In this document: piece after piece, positions 17,148 to 27,799 of the stretch
Layout: each line of letters starts with the position of its first letter
How positions within the stretch are numbered: position 1 is the first letter of the stretch
Origin: Falsirhodobacter flavus
GTDB taxonomy: Bacteria; Pseudomonadota; Alphaproteobacteria; Rhodobacterales; Rhodobacteraceae
NCBI GenBank assembly: GCA_029846755.1
Contig: JARWBI010000010.1
Location: 1-64,000, forward strand
Direction: 5' to 3'
Length of the DNA: 64,000 nt
Translations under genes and position numbers: made by a program
Notes under the pieces: model-generated
Seen by the model: only the letters and a program-made list of their open reading frames with translations
Database searches by the model: none
What the model was told of the DNA's origin: nothing

Positions 17148-17183
17148 GGAAGCGCTGGCCGATACGCTTTTTCGGCGCGTCCG

Positions 17184-18083
17184 TCAATCGGGGATGCGGT
17201 ATTCCACGATCTCGGTCCGCTGGACGATGGGGATGAAATTGTCGTCCGAGATCATCGTCAGGACGGTATCCGACCCGTCGCGCCAGACGGCGATGCCTTC
17301 CATGTTGTCGAATTGGCCGAGGCGGCTGTTCATCAGCACCCGCTCGCCCCCGCCGTCCAGATCGAAGCTGCGCACGCGGGTCGAAAAGCCGACGCCGTAG
17401 AAGGCACGCTCCAGCACATAGAGCCGCCCTTCGAAGATGTCGGCCCCGGTCACCAGATACCAGCCCCGGCGCGGGAAGGTGAAAGGCTTGTCCCAGACCT
17501 TGCCGCGCAGCCGATAGACCGGGAAGGGGCCATCCGCCAGCGGCTTTTCGGGAATCGTGTAAAGCGCGCCGTTTTCGTCGATGGCCAGCGCCTCCAACGA
17601 GGAATTGATGGGGTATTGGAAAAATTCGGGGTGATGCGGCAGGCGGTTCGATTTCTTGGTAAAATCAGGGAAACGCAGCACGCGCGAATAAAGCTCGAAG
17701 CTGACATAGGCGACGCCGTCCGCGCCGATGGCCAGCCCCTCGCTGTCGGCGAACTCGCGCTGCACCGGTTTGCCCTCGTGGTCCAGCAGCGGGCGGACGG
17801 GTTCGGCGTCGATGCCGGTGATGCGGCCAGCCTCGCGCCGGATGGTGCCGCGCGTCCATGCGCCCCGGTCCGAGATGACGGTCATCCGCGTGCCGGTCGC
17901 GTCCAGCTCGATTGCGGAAAAGCCGCCGAAGCGCGGATCGTCCATGCGCCACTGGAACGTGCCCGCATGGCCCTGACCCGGCGGCACATTCGCGCTGAGC
18001 CGCACCGCCAGCAGGGCGGATGCGAACAGAACCACAAGGGCGAGGGGTATCAGGATCAGCGCGCGCGCAAGACGTCGGAGCAT
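17184..18083 (-). CDS. esterase-like/phytase-like beta-propeller protein, exported
   Basis: A 299-residue protein with an N-terminal membrane/signal segment (LARALILIPLALVVLFASALLAVRL) and a body resembling the 'esterase-like activity of phytase' family: FGGFSAIELDATGTRMTVISDRG, DSEGLAIGADGVAYVSFE, SLEALAIDENGALYTIPE, NMEGIAVWRDG and TMISDDNF repeats typical of a six-bladed propeller. Role unknown; probably acts in the periplasm. The ATG at 18083 lies inside the end of mepA (28-base overlap) and lacks a clear ribosome site, suggesting translational coupling. Confidence 0.8.
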   Translation of the reverse strand: MLRRLARALILIPLALVVLFASALLAVRLSANVPPGQGHAGTFQWRMDDPRFGGFSAIELDATGTRMTVISDRGAWTRGTIRREAGRITGIDAEPVRPLLDHEGKPVQREFADSEGLAIGADGVAYVSFELYSRVLRFPDFTKKSNRLPHHPEFFQYPINSSLEALAIDENGALYTIPEKPLADGPFPVYRLRGKVWDKPFTFPRRGWYLVTGADIFEGRLYVLERAFYGVGFSTRVRSFDLDGGGERVLMNSRLGQFDNMEGIAVWRDGSDTVLTMISDDNFIPIVQRTEIVEYRIPD

Positions 18084-18928
18084 TGGGAGGGGAGGTCTGC
18101 CATCGTGTATTCGCGCGGGTGCCGTGGGCGCGGCCCCGCATCGGGCTCGGCGGGTTTGGTCGGGTTCAGGTATTCGGTCACCCACCATGCCAGCGTGTCA
18201 TCGCAGCCATTGCCGCCCTTGGACAGTTCGGCAACCGTCGGACTTTGGGTCTGGCACAGGCCCGCCCCGGGTGGGCATTTCAGGCGGACGTGGAAGTGCG
18301 TGTCATGGCCCGCGATGGGGCGGATCTTTTGCAGCCAGTGCGTGTCGGCACGGGTCGCGCTGCGGCACATCTCGATCTTGACCGCTGCGGCAACGAAGAT
18401 GCGGTCCACGCGGTCGTCGCTGGCCGCCGCCCGCATCAGCGCGTGATGCGCGGGCGTCCAGTTGCGCGTGACGGAGCGTTGGTCCGCAGAGCGGACCGGG
18501 ACGGAGCTGATGTTTTCGCGTTCGGCCCGCGTCAGGTTCAGGCGTTGCGGTGGCAGCATCCAGATGTCGGCATCCAGCCCGATCTGGTGGCTGGCATGGC
18601 CCGAGGTGGCCGGCCCGCCGCGCGGCTGGCTGATATCGCCGATATACAGCCCCGGCCAGCCGATCCTCGTCGCGGCGCGGGACAGATCCTGAAGATAATC
18701 GATCATCTCCGGCTGGCCCCAGTTGCGGTTGCGCGACAGGCGCATCGCCTGCCATGTCGGCCCGGTTTCCGGCAACGCGACCATCCCCGCGCCGCAACCC
18801 TTGGAGTAGAACCCGACGGCGGCGGGTCGATGGGGCGAGGGCGAGGCTTCGGCCCCGAACAGCCGTGCGGCTGTCTGGGCATGGAGCGGCGTCGCAGCCA
18901 GCGCCAGCGCAAGGAGAAGAAACTTCAT
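18056..18928 (-). CDS. mepA: penicillin-insensitive murein endopeptidase
   Basis: Periplasmic LAS-family metallopeptidase that cuts cross-links in peptidoglycan. The 290-residue precursor has a signal peptide (FLLLALALAATPLHA) and the zinc motifs SGHASHQIGLDADIWM and HFHVRLKCP. Family strings GFYSKGCGAGMVALPETGPTWQAMRLSRNRNWG and a Cys-containing C-terminus (GNGCDDTLAWWV) agree. It overlaps the MFS gene upstream (ATGA) and the esterase-like gene downstream, making a three-gene run. Confidence 0.95.
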   Translation of the reverse strand: MKFLLLALALAATPLHAQTAARLFGAEASPSPHRPAAVGFYSKGCGAGMVALPETGPTWQAMRLSRNRNWGQPEMIDYLQDLSRAATRIGWPGLYIGDISQPRGGPATSGHASHQIGLDADIWMLPPQRLNLTRAERENISSVPVRSADQRSVTRNWTPAHHALMRAAASDDRVDRIFVAAAVKIEMCRSATRADTHWLQKIRPIAGHDTHFHVRLKCPPGAGLCQTQSPTVAELSKGGNGCDDTLAWWVTEYLNPTKPAEPDAGPRPRHPREYTMADLPSQCSDVLRAR

Positions 18929-20244
18929 GGGGCCTGCTCGCCTTTGGGTTTTACCCACAGTAGCAGAAGAAGCCCCAGAAGAAACAGCACGATCACGGGA
19001 ACCACCCCGACGCGCTGCGATCCGCTGATCGCGGTGACGATCCCGATCAGCAGCGGCGCAAGAAAGGACGTGGCCTTGCCCGCCAGCGCATAAAGGCCGA
19101 AGCTTTCCGTCAGCCGCGCCGGGTCTGACTGCCATAGCAGCATCGTGCGGCTTGCAGCCTGAAGCGCACCGCCCGCCGCCCCGATCAGCGCGCCAATGGC
19201 ATAGAAGGCGATGTCGGGCAGACGGCTGCCCTCGGCCACCGCCATGCCGAAGACGCTGCCGCGCGAGATGCCCACCACCCCGGCGGCTAGCAAGGCCAAA
19301 GTCGCCGTGCAGATGACGATCACCGGCATCGACCCGTATCGGCTGTCCGCCCGCCCGCCCAGCCACGCGAATATCGCCCCGGTCACGGCGGCAAGGATGC
19401 CGAAGATGCCCACATCCCGCACCTGCCAGCCGAGCACTCCGGCGGCATAGATGCCCCCGAAGGCATAGATCCCGTTCAGCGCATCGCGATACAGCATCGA
19501 CGCGCCAAGGAAGGCGGCGAAGCTGCGCCGTTTCGGCAGTTCGCGCAGATGGCCGCGCAGTTCTGGCCAAGCCTCGCGCGCGGCGCGGCGGACGGGGATG
19601 CCCCGGACATGCGGCACGCGCACCCACAAAAAGAACGGGACCATGAAGACCGCATACCAGATCGCGGTGAACGGCCCGACCGCGCGGGTTCCTTCGGACG
19701 CCGCAGGGTCCAGCCCGAATATCGGCGCAATGCCCAGAAGGGTGCGCCCCTCCGGCCCCTCTTGCAAAAGCAGCAGCACGAAGACCAGCGCGACGACCCC
19801 CCCGACATAGCCAAAGGCCCAGCCCGAGCCGGAGAGCCGTCCCATATCCTCGCGCGCGGCAAGCCCCGGCATCAGCGCGTTGGTGAAGGTGGTCGCGAAT
19901 TCCATGCCGATCATGCCGATTGCGAAGGACAGCATCACCCACCAGATGCTGAAATCCCCCGGCGCGGACCACCACAGCCCCCAGGCCCCCGCCACATACA
20001 TGGCCGAGAACAGCAGGATGAACCGCATATGGCCGCCCGCCCGGTCGGCGATGGTGCCAAGGATCGGGGCCGCCAGCGCAATCAGGATCCCCGTCAGCCC
20101 AAGGCCAAGCCCCCAGACCGACTGCGCCACCGCGCCATCGCCGATGATCCGGGTCATATAGGGCGCGAAGATGAAGGTGATGAGCAGGGTGTTGTAGGGC
20201 TGGCTGGCCCAATCGAAGAAGTACCAGCCCCAGATCCTGCGCAT
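18925..20244 (-). CDS. MFS transporter, UMF1/Atg22-like family
   Basis: Inner-membrane carrier of 439 residues with about twelve hydrophobic segments. The N-terminus MRRIWGWYFFDWASQPYNTL is characteristic of the UMF1 family (related to yeast vacuolar effluxer Atg22). Other conserved strings are FILLFSAMYVAGAW and GYVGGVVALVFVL. Bacterial substrates are not established. The stop overlaps the mepA start; a link to recycling of cell-wall material is possible from context but unproven. Confidence 0.88.
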   Translation of the reverse strand: MRRIWGWYFFDWASQPYNTLLITFIFAPYMTRIIGDGAVAQSVWGLGLGLTGILIALAAPILGTIADRAGGHMRFILLFSAMYVAGAWGLWWSAPGDFSIWWVMLSFAIGMIGMEFATTFTNALMPGLAAREDMGRLSGSGWAFGYVGGVVALVFVLLLLQEGPEGRTLLGIAPIFGLDPAASEGTRAVGPFTAIWYAVFMVPFFLWVRVPHVRGIPVRRAAREAWPELRGHLRELPKRRSFAAFLGASMLYRDALNGIYAFGGIYAAGVLGWQVRDVGIFGILAAVTGAIFAWLGGRADSRYGSMPVIVICTATLALLAAGVVGISRGSVFGMAVAEGSRLPDIAFYAIGALIGAAGGALQAASRTMLLWQSDPARLTESFGLYALAGKATSFLAPLLIGIVTAISGSQRVGVVPVIVLFLLGLLLLLWVKPKGEQAP

Positions 20245-20247
20245 GAC

Positions 20248-20823
20248 CTACCCCTGTTTGCCGGGGGATGAAGCGTCAAGCGGGCCGTTTTCGCAAGGGG
20301 AAACCTCGGGCGGCCAAGGGCGCATCGCGTCGGCATCGGACCACGCCCGCACCCAACCCGGCAGATCGGGGCGCGGCGCGTCCAGCGCCTCCAGCAGCCG
20401 CGCGGGTGGGATCATGCGGCGGTTCTCCACCACGGCGGAGCGCAGAAGCATATGGCTGGTGCAATCCGCGCCACGCCACATGCTCTGTTCGACATAGAGG
20501 AACCGGTCGTCGCTGCCGATGCAGCGGGTGTGCATGGCCAGCTTCGTCCCGATCGTCACCCGCTTGCGATAGCGCACGGTGTTGCCCGCCACGGTCAGGC
20601 CCCAACCGTTGCGCTTCATCACCTGCGGCAAACCGATGCGGATGCCCATGCCGACGCGGCCCAGATCGAACAGGGTCAGCGTGCGGCCGTTGTTCAACTC
20701 CATCCACGGGTCGATGTCGAAGGGCGTGATCCGGTGGTGCGAGACATGCGTGCCCGTCAGCATCAGCGGTCCCGCGCGACGGGCGGCGCGCATATGCAGG
20801 GCCATGCGAAGATAGGGATACAT
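20248..20823 (-). CDS. acyl-CoA thioesterase family protein (4HBT-like hot-dog fold)
   Basis: A 191-residue protein with the hot-dog thioesterase pattern: HRITPFDIDPWMELNNGRTLTLFDLGR (the D-N-G active helix region), then GLTVAGNTVRYRKRVTIGTKLAMHTR and FLYVEQSMWRGADCTSHMLLRSAVV. Similar genes are annotated as thioesterase-family or 'DUF4442-like' proteins; the substrate is unknown. AAAGGAG lies six bases before the ATG. It ends three bases from the MFS gene start, so they probably form one transcript. Confidence 0.82.
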   Translation of the reverse strand: MYPYLRMALHMRAARRAGPLMLTGTHVSHHRITPFDIDPWMELNNGRTLTLFDLGRVGMGIRIGLPQVMKRNGWGLTVAGNTVRYRKRVTIGTKLAMHTRCIGSDDRFLYVEQSMWRGADCTSHMLLRSAVVENRRMIPPARLLEALDAPRPDLPGWVRAWSDADAMRPWPPEVSPCENGPLDASSPGKQG

Positions 20824-20950
20824 CGGCGGCTCCTTTCGCCCCTGACTGCCGCGACATCGCGGCGCGGTCAAGCGGGACGCGGCGGAAGGTGGTTGCCCTT
20901 TTCGCCCCTGCCCCTTACCTGTGATCGCGTATCCCCCGATGGAATGGACC

Positions 20951-21238
20951 ATGGTATCCCTGTTCGAGATTCTGCTGCTGATCCTGCAAGTCGCGCAGTT
21001 CATCATCCTCGCCCATATCATCATGAGCTGGCTGATAAACTTCAACGTGCTGAACCTTCGTCAGCCGCTGGTCTATCAGATCTGGGAGGGGCTGAACCGC
21101 CTGCTGGAGCCGGTCTATGGCCGCCTGCGGTCGTTCCTGCCGCAAATGGGGGGGCTGGACCTTGCGCCGCTGGTCGCGCTTCTGTGCATCTATGCGCTGA
21201 GGATCATCATCGTGAACAATGCGGGCGCGTTCTTCTGA
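20951..21238 (+). CDS. YggT family membrane protein
   Basis: A 95-residue protein with two hydrophobic segments (FEILLLILQVAQFIILAHIIMSWLI and LAPLVALLCIYALRIIIV) joined by the YggT loop LNLRQPLVYQIWEGLNRLLEPVYGRLRSFLP. The family is linked to cell-envelope and division functions or osmotic tolerance in other bacteria. I chose ATG 20951; ATG 20939 would add four residues. Located directly before recQ (four bases between). Confidence 0.88.
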   Translation: MVSLFEILLLILQVAQFIILAHIIMSWLINFNVLNLRQPLVYQIWEGLNRLLEPVYGRLRSFLPQMGGLDLAPLVALLCIYALRIIIVNNAGAFF

Positions 21239-21242
21239 TCCG

Positions 21243-23279
21243 ATGACCACACCCGCCGATCTTCTGCATTCCATCTTCGGCTTTCCGGAGTTCCGCCCCG
21301 GCCAGGCCGAGATCGTGGACGCGGTGACGGCGGGGCGGAACACGTTGGCGATCATGCCGACGGGCGGGGGCAAGTCGCTGTGCTTCCAGTTGCCCGCCCT
21401 GTGCCGCGATGGGGTGACGGTGGTGATCTCGCCCCTGATCGCGCTGATGCGGGATCAGGTCCGCAGCTTGCGCGAGGTGGGGGTCGAGGCCGGGGCGCTG
21501 ACATCCGGCAATACCGACGAGGAAACCGAGGAGGTCTTTCGCGCGCTGGATGCGGGGCGGCTGAAGCTGCTCTACATGGCGCCGGAACGGTTGGCGGTTG
21601 CGGAAGGGATGCTGCGGCGGATCGGTGTGGGTCTGATCGCCGTGGACGAGGCGCATTGCGTTTCGCAGTGGGGCCATGACTTCCGCCCCGATTACCTGCG
21701 CATCGGGGCACTGCGGCGCGCGCTGGACGTGCCGCTGGCCGCCTTCACCGCGACCGCAGACGAGGAAACGCGGGCCGAGATCGTCACCCGCCTGTTCGAT
21801 GGCGTCCAACCCGAGACGTTCCTGCGGGGCTTCGACCGGCCCAACATCCACCTCGCCTTCGGGGTGAAGGACAATCCGCGCAAACAGATCCTCGCCTATG
21901 CCGCCGCGCGCAGGGGGCGGTCGGGCATCGTCTATACCGCCACCCGCGCCAAGACCGAGACGTTGGCACAGGCGCTGCGCGAGGATGGGCACGAGGCGTG
22001 CCATTACCACGGCGGCATGGATGCCGAGGAACGGCGCATGGTCGAGGTCCGGTTCCAGCGCGAGGATGGGCTGATCGTCGTCGCCACCGTCGCCTTCGGG
22101 ATGGGGATCGACAAGCCCGACATCCGCTGGGTCGCCCATGCCGACCTGCCGAAATCCATCGAGGGTTATTATCAGGAGATCGGCCGCGCGGGCCGCGACG
22201 GGCTGTCCGCGGAAACACTGACGCTCTACGGTCAGGACGACATCCGCCTGCGCCGCAGCCAGATCGACGAAAGCCCCGCGCCGGTGGAACGGCGCAATGC
22301 CGACCATGCCCGCCTGAACGCGCTCTTGGGTCTCGCCGAGGCTGCGGGGTGCCGCCGACAGGTGCTGCTGCGCTATTTCGGCGAGGATGCCGAGCCTTGC
22401 GGCAATTGCGATCTATGCGACCGTCCCGCCGAATTGTTCGACGCGACCGAAGCGGTGCGCAAGGCGCTGTCGGCGATCCTGCGCACCGGCGAATGGTTCG
22501 GCGCGGGGCATCTGATCGACATCTTGACCGGGAATGCGACGCAGAAGGTGCGCGACAAGGGGCATGACGGCTTGCCGACCTTCGCGGTGGGCAAGGACCT
22601 GTCGAAACCCGCATGGGGCGCGGTGTTCCGGCAGATGATGGGCCGCGATCTAGTGCGCCCCGATCCCGACCGCCACGGTGCGCTGCGGATGACCGACGCT
22701 GCCGTTCCGATCCTGAAGGGCGAAGCCAGCATCGAGCTGCGCCGCGACACCATCGCATCCGCCCAGCCCCGCACGGTGGCCAAGGCGCTGGTCGCGGACG
22801 AAGATGCGCCGCTGATGTCCGCGCTGAAGGCCAAACGCCGCGCTTTGGCCGAGGCGGCGAACGTGCCTGCCTATGTCATCTTTCCCGATCGCACGCTGGC
22901 GGAAATGGCGTCGATGCGTCCGGCGACACTGGACCAGATGGCCAGGGTCAGCGGCGTCGGTGCGAAGAAGCTGGAAAGCTATGGCGAGGCGTTTCTGGCC
23001 GTCGTCAATCAGGACGCCGAACCGATGCATCCGCAGCGTCGCCGTCTGGCAGGACGCGATGCGGGTGCCGTCTTCGACCGACTGGCGGAGGAGCATGTGC
23101 GCCTGATGCGCGGCGAGGACGGAACCGGCAAGCCCCTGTCCCTGTCGCAGACCGAGCTTCGCCGCATCGCCGAGGCGCGGCCCGCGACCCTGACCGACCT
23201 TGACCGCGTGGCCGCGCTTGGGCCGCAAAAGATCGAACGCTTCGGGGAAGCTTTCCTGTCCGTCATCGCCGAGGGCTGA
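21243..23279 (+). CDS. recQ: ATP-dependent DNA helicase RecQ
   Basis: 3'-5' DNA helicase for recombination and repair, 678 residues. Walker A is [12 protein letters not shown] (Lys44), DEAH box [16 protein letters not shown], motif III AFTATAD, motif [12 protein letters not shown]. The RecQ-Ct zinc site is visible as [20 protein letters not shown] plus DLC. The tail has an HRDC domain (about 535-600, [14 protein letters not shown]...[17 protein letters not shown]) and a second, similar HRDC-like repeat at the C-terminus (VRLMRGEDG...[17 protein letters not shown]). No damage is visible. Confidence 0.96.
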   Translation: MTTPADLLHSIFGFPEFRPGQAEIVDAVTAGRNTLAIMPTGGGKSLCFQLPALCRDGVTVVISPLIALMRDQVRSLREVGVEAGALTSGNTDEETEEVFRALDAGRLKLLYMAPERLAVAEGMLRRIGVGLIAVDEAHCVSQWGHDFRPDYLRIGALRRALDVPLAAFTATADEETRAEIVTRLFDGVQPETFLRGFDRPNIHLAFGVKDNPRKQILAYAAARRGRSGIVYTATRAKTETLAQALREDGHEACHYHGGMDAEERRMVEVRFQREDGLIVVATVAFGMGIDKPDIRWVAHADLPKSIEGYYQEIGRAGRDGLSAETLTLYGQDDIRLRRSQIDESPAPVERRNADHARLNALLGLAEAAGCRRQVLLRYFGEDAEPCGNCDLCDRPAELFDATEAVRKALSAILRTGEWFGAGHLIDILTGNATQKVRDKGHDGLPTFAVGKDLSKPAWGAVFRQMMGRDLVRPDPDRHGALRMTDAAVPILKGEASIELRRDTIASAQPRTVAKALVADEDAPLMSALKAKRRALAEAANVPAYVIFPDRTLAEMASMRPATLDQMARVSGVGAKKLESYGEAFLAVVNQDAEPMHPQRRRLAGRDAGAVFDRLAEEHVRLMRGEDGTGKPLSLSQTELRRIAEARPATLTDLDRVAALGPQKIERFGEAFLSVIAEG

Positions 23280-23434
23280 AACGCGGAACGATTTTCCCCG
23301 CACATGGGGCGCGGGGGATGCCTGTTCCATGGCGCACAGCGGCGGCAAGGCTCCGTCCCTTTTCGCGGGAACGCCTTCACCGCCGCCTCCGGTTGTGGCA
23401 CAGCTTGGGTTCGGAACAAGCGGCGGAACCCTCC

Positions 23435-24346
23435 ATGGCACTTGACGAGCGGACATTGACCCACCTTCAACGGCTGGAGGCGGAAAGCATCCACATCATG
23501 CGCGAGGTGGTGGCGACCGCGACCAATCCCGTGATGCTCTATTCGGTCGGCAAGGATTCGGCCTGCATGCTGCATCTGGCGAAAAAGGCGTTCTATCCCG
23601 CGCCGCCGCCCTTTCCGCTACTGCACGTGGACACGACGTGGAAGTTCCGCGCGATGTATGACCTGCGCGACAAGGCCGCCCGCGATGCGGGGATGGAATT
23701 GCTGGTCCATCACAACCCCGAAGCGATGGAGAAGGGGATCAACCCGTTCGACCATGGATCGCTGCATACGGATATGTGGAAGACCGACGGGCTGAAACAG
23801 GCGCTGACGAAATACGGCTTCGACGCGGCCTTCGGTGGCGCGCGCCGCGACGAGGAGAAATCGCGGGCCAAGGAACGCGTGTTTTCGTTCCGCAGCGCCA
23901 ACCACCGCTGGGATCCCAAGAACCAGCGCCCGGAACTCTGGAACGCCTATAACGCGCGCAAGGCCAAGGGCGAATCGATCCGCGTCTTCCCGCTGTCGAA
24001 CTGGACGGAGCTGGACATCTGGCAATACATTCATCTGGAGGGGATCGAGATCGTTCCGCTGTATTTCTCGGCCCCGCGCCCGACGGTGGAGCGCGATGGG
24101 CTGATCCTGATGGTGGATGACGACCGCTTTCCGCTGCGCGAGGGCGAGGTGCCGGTCGAGCGGTCGATCCGCTTCCGCACGCTTGGGTGCTATCCTCTGA
24201 CGGGGGCGGTGGAATCGACCGCCGCGACACTGCCCGAGGTGATCCAGGAGATGCTGCTGACCACCACGTCCGAACGGCAGGGGCGGGCGATCGACCACGA
24301 TGCCTCCGCCTCGATGGAGAAGAAGAAGCAGGAAGGGTATTTCTGA
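23435..24346 (+). CDS. cysD: sulfate adenylyltransferase subunit 2
   Basis: Catalytic subunit of ATP sulfurylase, which makes adenylylsulfate from ATP and sulfate; 303 residues. The PP-loop is [20 protein letters not shown], followed by [12 protein letters not shown] and [15 protein letters not shown], all family-specific. The tail ends KKKQEGYF as in other CysD. ATG 23435 is the first start giving the conserved [18 protein letters not shown]-terminus. The 155-base gap after recQ holds a weak hairpin (23294-23318) and presumably the promoter; its TGA overlaps the cysNC ATG. Confidence 0.96.
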   Translation: MALDERTLTHLQRLEAESIHIMREVVATATNPVMLYSVGKDSACMLHLAKKAFYPAPPPFPLLHVDTTWKFRAMYDLRDKAARDAGMELLVHHNPEAMEKGINPFDHGSLHTDMWKTDGLKQALTKYGFDAAFGGARRDEEKSRAKERVFSFRSANHRWDPKNQRPELWNAYNARKAKGESIRVFPLSNWTELDIWQYIHLEGIEIVPLYFSAPRPTVERDGLILMVDDDRFPLREGEVPVERSIRFRTLGCYPLTGAVESTAATLPEVIQEMLLTTTSERQGRAIDHDASASMEKKKQEGYF

Positions 24347-26253
24347 TGTCGGGTACGTTCGAATACAAGGTCGATGCCCTGATCGCGGAAGACATCGACG
24401 CCTATCTGGAAACGCACCAGCACAAGACGATGCTGCGGTTCATCACCTGCGGCTCGGTCGATGATGGGAAATCCACGCTGATCGGGCGGCTGCTTTACGA
24501 CAGCAAGATGATTTTCGAAGATCAGCTTGCCTCGCTATCCAAGGATTCCAAGGCCGTCGGCACTCAAGGGCAGGAGATCGACTTCGCCCTTCTGGTGGAC
24601 GGTCTGGCGGCAGAGCGCGAGCAGGGTATCACCATCGACGTGGCCTATCGCTTCTTTGCCACCGACAAGCGCAAGTTCATCGTGGCCGATACGCCGGGGC
24701 ATGAACAATACACGCGCAACATGGTCACGGGGGCGTCCACCGCCGATCTGGCCGTGATCCTGATCGACGCGCGGCAGGGGGTGCTGACGCAGACCCGCCG
24801 CCACAGCTATATCGTGAACCTGCTGGGCATCCCGAACGTGGTGCTGGCGGTGAACAAGATGGATCTGGTCGGCTATTCGCAGGAACGATTCGACGAGATC
24901 GTCGCGTCCTACCGGGAGTTCGCCACTTCCATCGGCATCAAGGATTTCACCGCGATTCCGATTTCCGGGCTGAAGGGCGACAATATCGTCGACCGATCCG
25001 TCGGGATGCCTTGGTATCAGGGGCCGACCCTGATGGCGCATCTAGAGGAAGTTCCGCTTTCGGATCGCGGGCAGGCGGATCAGCCGTTCCGGATGCCGGT
25101 GCAATGGGTGAACCGCCCGAATCTCGATTTCCGGGGATTCGCGGGGACGATTTCGTCGGGCAGCGTGAAGCCGGGCGATGCGGTTCGGATCCTGCCTTCG
25201 GGCAAGACGACGACGGTGAAGGCCATCGTCACCTATGACGGCGCGTTGAAACAGGCGGTGACGGGGCAGGCGGTGACGCTGACCCTGAACGACGAAGTGG
25301 ACTGCTCGCGCGGGGATGTGATCGCAGTTGCAGATGCGCCGCCGGAGGTAGCGGACCAGTTCGAGACGACGCTGATCTGGATGGACGAGCACGAGATGCT
25401 GCCGGGCCGACCCTATATCCTGCAACTGGGCACGCAATCCGTGACGGCGACGATCACCGAGCCGAAATACGAGGTCAACGTCAACACCGCCGAACATCTG
25501 GCCGCGCGGGTGTTGAAGCTGAACGCGATCGGGGTGTGCAACATCTCGACCGATCGGCCGCTGGTGTTCGAGGGGTATGGCAAGGACCGCAGCCTTGGCG
25601 GGTTCATCCTGATCGACCGGATGACCAATGCGACGGTGGCGGCTGGGCTGATCCACTTCGCGCTGCGCCGGTCGCAGAACATCCATTGGCAGGCCGTGGA
25701 TGTCAGCCGCGACGCCCATGCCGCGCAGAAGGGTCAGAAGGCGCGGGTCGTGTGGTTCACCGGACTTTCGGGGTCGGGCAAATCGACGATCGCGAACCTG
25801 GTGGAGAAGAAGCTGCACGCGATGGGGCGGCATTCGTTCCTGCTGGACGGCGACAACGTGCGCCACGGGCTGAATCGCGATCTGGGCTTCACCGATGCCG
25901 ACCGGGTGGAGAACATCCGCCGCGTGGGCGAGGTGGCGAAGCTGATGACGGATGCGGGGCTGATCGTGCTGACGGCCTTCATCAGCCCGTTCCGGTCCGA
26001 GCGGCGGATGGTGCGCGACCTGATGGCTGAGGGGGAGTTCATCGAGGTCTTCGTCGACACGCCGCTGGACGTGGCCGAAGCGCGCGACGTGAAGGGTCTG
26101 TACAAGAAGGCGCGGGCGGGGCAGCTGAAGAACTTCACCGGGATTGACAGCCCCTATGAAGCGCCCGAGCAGGCCGAGATCACCGTCAACACCGTGGACA
26201 TGACAGCCGAAGCGGCGGCGGAGCTGATCGTGGACAAGCTGCTGAAGGGCTGA
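24346..26253 (+). CDS. cysNC: bifunctional sulfate adenylyltransferase subunit 1 / adenylylsulfate kinase
   Basis: A 635-residue fusion. Residues 1 to about 455 are the GTPase subunit of ATP sulfurylase (CysN): G1 [16 protein letters not shown]3 [13 protein letters not shown]4 NKMDLV. From about 460 to the end is APS kinase (CysC): P-loop [27 protein letters not shown], and FISPFRSER. The product therefore makes both APS and PAPS. Together with cysD and the sulfate importer at 2473-6135 it gives uptake and activation of sulfate. A strong terminator follows. Confidence 0.96.
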   Translation: MSGTFEYKVDALIAEDIDAYLETHQHKTMLRFITCGSVDDGKSTLIGRLLYDSKMIFEDQLASLSKDSKAVGTQGQEIDFALLVDGLAAEREQGITIDVAYRFFATDKRKFIVADTPGHEQYTRNMVTGASTADLAVILIDARQGVLTQTRRHSYIVNLLGIPNVVLAVNKMDLVGYSQERFDEIVASYREFATSIGIKDFTAIPISGLKGDNIVDRSVGMPWYQGPTLMAHLEEVPLSDRGQADQPFRMPVQWVNRPNLDFRGFAGTISSGSVKPGDAVRILPSGKTTTVKAIVTYDGALKQAVTGQAVTLTLNDEVDCSRGDVIAVADAPPEVADQFETTLIWMDEHEMLPGRPYILQLGTQSVTATITEPKYEVNVNTAEHLAARVLKLNAIGVCNISTDRPLVFEGYGKDRSLGGFILIDRMTNATVAAGLIHFALRRSQNIHWQAVDVSRDAHAAQKGQKARVVWFTGLSGSGKSTIANLVEKKLHAMGRHSFLLDGDNVRHGLNRDLGFTDADRVENIRRVGEVAKLMTDAGLIVLTAFISPFRSERRMVRDLMAEGEFIEVFVDTPLDVAEARDVKGLYKKARAGQLKNFTGIDSPYEAPEQAEITVNTVDMTAEAAAELIVDKLLKG

Positions 26254-26271
26254 ACCCGGTTGCCGAAATGA

Positions 26272-26297
26272 AAAAGGGGGCCTCGCGGCCCCCTTTT
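26272..26297. terminator. bidirectional intrinsic terminator after cysNC
   Basis: AAAAGGGGGCC (26272-26282), loop TCGC, GGCCCCCTTTT (26287-26297): a perfect G+C-rich stem with A and T runs on both sides, between the convergent cysNC and MFS genes. Confidence 0.92.
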
Positions 26298-26317
26298 GCG
26301 TCTGTGCTGTCGCCGGA

Positions 26318-27652
26318 TCAGCTGCGCAGATCCAGCATCTTGTTCACCCGCAGCGCCAGAAGCGTGACGATCGCGCCCGACAGAAGGTAGGCGCCGGCGG
26401 TCCAGAGGCCGAGGTTGGACGTCAGCCACAGCGCGACCAGCGGGGCGAACCCGGCGCCGATCAGCCAGGCGATGTCCGAGGTGACGGCCGAGCCGGTGTA
26501 GCGGTAGGTGGTCGAGAAGCGCGAGGCGACCGCTCCCGAGGACTGACCGAAGCTGAGGCCCAGCAGGATGAAGCCCACGATCATGTAGAGCAGCTCGCCC
26601 AGCTCGCCGCCGCTGAGAAGCAGGGGGGCGACCAGCGCGAAGACCCCGATCAGCACCGCGCTCCATGCCAGCAGGGTGCGCCGGCCGAACTGATCGGCGA
26701 TGAAGCCAGAGGTCAGCACCGCGAACAGGCCGACGATCGCGCCCACGACCTCGATGATGAGGAAGCGTGCAGGGCTTTGGTCGGTGAACAGGAAGACGTA
26801 GGAGAGCGGGAACACCGTGACCATGTGGAACAGCGCGAAGCTGGCCAGCGGGGTGAAGGAGCCGATCAGGATGTTGCGCGATTCGTGGCGAAGCGTCTCG
26901 CCCACGAGGGTGGGCTGGAGTTCGCGATTCGTGAACATTTCCTCGTATTCCGGGGTCACGACGATCCGCAGGCGGGCGAACAGCGCCACGACGTTGATCG
27001 CAAAGGCCACGAAGAAGGGATAACGCCAGCCCCAGTCGAGGAAATCCTCGGCCGTCAGCGAGTTCACGAGGTAGAAGAACAGCCCCGACGCGACGATCAG
27101 GCCCAGCGGTGCGCCAAGCTGCGGGATCATCGCATACCAGCCGCGCTTGTTTTCCGGCGCGTGCAAGGCCAGCAGCGAGGCGAGCCCGTCCCATGCGCCG
27201 CCCAGTGCGAAGCCCTGACCGATGCGCAGGATGCACAGGATCCAGATCGACCAGACGCCCAGCGTGTCATAGCTTGGGATGAAGCCCATCGCCACGGTGC
27301 TGGTGCCCAGAAGGAAGATGGCCGAGGTCAGCTTCGCGCCGCGCCCGTAATGGCGGTCGACCCACATGAAGAAGACCGTGCCCAACGGGCGGGCGAGGAA
27401 GGCCAGCGCGAAGACGGCGAAGGCATAGGCCGTTCCGGTCAGCGGATCCACGAACGGAAAGATCCGCGCCGGGAAGACCAGCACGGTTGCGATCGCGAAG
27501 ACGAAGAAGTCGAAGAATTCGGACGTACGACCGATGATCACGCCGATCGAAATCTCGCCGGGATCGGCCTCGTGGTGATGGTCGGAATGAAGGTCGCGTG
27601 CGTCCTGTTCCGCTGTGGTGGAAGCCGGGGTAGTCACTGGCGTCAACTCCAT
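26318..27652 (-). CDS. MFS transporter, metabolite:H+ symporter type
   Basis: A 444-residue carrier with about twelve hydrophobic segments. FFDFFVFAIATVLVFPARIFPF, the RXXGRR-like loop (DQFGRRTLL), FLARPLGTVFFMWVDRHYGRG and GGAWDGLASLLALHAPENKRG place it with the MHS (ShiA/ProP/KgtP-like) branch; the substrate is unclear. The N-terminal 35 residues are His/Asp-rich (HSDHHHEADP). ATG 27652 has no obvious ribosome site; a GTG five codons in is an alternative. Divergent from the cyo operon. Confidence 0.87.
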   Translation of the reverse strand: MELTPVTTPASTTAEQDARDLHSDHHHEADPGEISIGVIIGRTSEFFDFFVFAIATVLVFPARIFPFVDPLTGTAYAFAVFALAFLARPLGTVFFMWVDRHYGRGAKLTSAIFLLGTSTVAMGFIPSYDTLGVWSIWILCILRIGQGFALGGAWDGLASLLALHAPENKRGWYAMIPQLGAPLGLIVASGLFFYLVNSLTAEDFLDWGWRYPFFVAFAINVVALFARLRIVVTPEYEEMFTNRELQPTLVGETLRHESRNILIGSFTPLASFALFHMVTVFPLSYVFLFTDQSPARFLIIEVVGAIVGLFAVLTSGFIADQFGRRTLLAWSAVLIGVFALVAPLLLSGGELGELLYMIVGFILLGLSFGQSSGAVASRFSTTYRYTGSAVTSDIAWLIGAGFAPLVALWLTSNLGLWTAGAYLLSGAIVTLLALRVNKMLDLRS

Positions 27653-27799
27653 TCGATTTGGTCGTTTGGCTGTCTGCCTTGGATCGAGTAGACTTTGGAT
27701 TGGGCAAATTGTCCAATGTTGCATTCGCGGCATCGGGTTTATGGGCCTGCCAAGGCCGCAGTCCGGCCGCCCTGTCCGCCCTTGTCGAATGGAAAAGCC

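Noticed and set aside
23294-23318. Hairpin TTCCCCGC...GCGGGGGA after recQ as a terminator or riboswitch of cysD
   Set aside because: No T-run and no elements of SAM- or other known riboswitches that I could recognise; too weak to call.
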